Origin: RGIG6178 sp045612885
GTDB lineage: Bacteria; Bacillota_I; Bacilli_A; RFN20; DUOF01
Length of the DNA stretch: 23,136 nucleotides
Direction: 5' to 3'
NCBI GenBank assembly: GCA_045612885.1
Contig: JAZKZZ010000033.1
Location: 1 to 23,136, forward strand
A program made the position numbers and the translations under genes. Each line of letters opens with the position of its first letter. Within the stretch, counting starts at the first letter, position 1. Under the pieces are notes generated by a model. It ran no database searches, was not told the DNA's origin, and was given only the letters and a program-made list of their open reading frames with translations. This document shows, in pieces, positions 22,551 to 23,136 of the stretch.

Positions 22551-23136
22551 GAGAGTTAGTTTTTATATAGTTATGTTACTATCATTTATCAGTGTTTCTT
22601 TATTTGTATCTATTAATAGAGTAAAAGCAGAGTATAGATTTTGTGACGAAAGAATTGAAGGAACAGAATACTATGATTGTGGAAGTTTTATCTATACTTA
22701 TCCTGAAAATATGACTTATAGTTCTAAGATAATATCTCGTAATAAAAATAACAGTATTATTTATGTTGGCGAACAAGATGGAGTTAGTCTTTTCTATGCT
22801 AATGGATTTAAATTTTATAATTTTACTTATGATGATCAAAGTAAGGATAACAATAACATATGGTCTGTTTTAAGGAGTCAAGGAAAAATTATTTTTGATG
22901 GTTCTTTTAAGGATTCATGGTTAATTAGTGACACACATCATGGATATTATCCAAAAGGATTATATGCTGATATATATACAATAAGACAATATGTTAATGA
23001 TGGAGAGTTATATCGTACTTTAGTTGTTTATAATATTGAAGAATCCTTAATAACTATAGATGACATTAAATATGATGATTTAGACTTAAATAGTAATGAG
23101 AATGAAGTTTTAGAATCTAATGAGGGTATTAATATT
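22543..23136 (+). CDS. Start of a secreted protein gene, cut by the right edge
   Basis: ATG 22543 lies inside the 3' end of the preceding gene (8-base overlap) and opens a frame with no stop to the window end, 198 codons. The first 29 residues form a signal peptide (MCKRVSFYIVMLLSFISVSL then FVSINRVKA) with a likely cleavage after V-K-A. The mature part is strand-rich with many Tyr, Asn and Asp (YYDCGSFIYTYPENMTYSSK, GVSLFYANGFKFYNFTYDDQ). It contains at least two cysteines just after the signal (FCDE, DCGS) that could form a disulfide. No family is recognised. Coupling to the CvpA-like gene suggests an envelope function. Confidence 0.8.
   Translation, partial: MCKRVSFYIVMLLSFISVSLFVSINRVKAEYRFCDERIEGTEYYDCGSFIYTYPENMTYSSKIISRNKNNSIIYVGEQDGVSLFYANGFKFYNFTYDDQSKDNNNIWSVLRSQGKIIFDGSFKDSWLISDTHHGYYPKGLYADIYTIRQYVNDGELYRTLVVYNIEESLITIDDIKYDDLDLNSNENEVLESNEGINI

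Overview
The window looks like a chromosomal segment of a low-GC Bacillota, probably an uncultured Bacilli-type gut lineage. This rests on the strong A+T bias, the purine-rich Shine-Dalgarno sites (GAGGTG, AGGAGG), near-consensus TTGAAA-N17-TATAAT promoters, and the gene set (AbrB-headed ABC operon, CPBP protease, DUF1653, RluD-type synthase, TrpS). TGG is the only tryptophan codon seen. No gene stops at TGA: 18 of 25 identifiable stops are TAA and 7 are TAG. Lineage assignment is inference.

Positions 1-8700 look like accessory DNA. Short plus-strand units of one to three genes follow one another: the C-terminal end of a probable GyrI-like protein, a GATase1/S51-like hydrolase with Cys as nucleophile, a CPBP membrane protease, an AbrB regulator with an ABC-2 exporter, a SemiSWEET/PQ-loop protein, a small membrane protein with a TetR regulator and a polytopic membrane protein, a frameshifted zinc-ribbon gene, an ankyrin protein and a decayed stretch. 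Five of the gaps (66-364, 1043-1381, 2213-2710, 4409-4591, 4871-5193) hold copies of one unfamiliar intergenic element. Each copy has degenerate units headed by GGGTGCTA and carrying TAACGATTA cores, then a conserved block around TTTCAAAAAGTGTAGGCAC, then a hairpin terminator whose two arms change together between copies. A diverged remnant lies at 7130-7215, and none was seen to the right of it. This element family is the best candidate here for something undescribed.

Positions 8700-15100 are a cell-surface region. A 991-residue lipoprotein has four collagen-like Gly-X-Y stretches separated by three copies of a roughly 45-residue module, followed by Ig-like repeats. A membrane-anchored protein with further Ig-like repeats comes next, then two small cytoplasmic proteins and a second lipoprotein.

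Positions 15100-23136 are more conserved: a PHP-domain phosphoesterase, a coupled run of ABC ATPase, permease, tryptophanyl-tRNA synthetase and an 85-residue protein, two minus-strand genes (a pseudouridine synthase and an unknown protein with a perfect consensus promoter), a CvpA-like membrane protein, and the start of a secreted protein that runs off the right edge.

Many start codons lie upstream in the open frames but are decided by promoter and Shine-Dalgarno positions. In several cases the Shine-Dalgarno sequence begins only about 6 bases after the -10 box, which predicts very short leaders.
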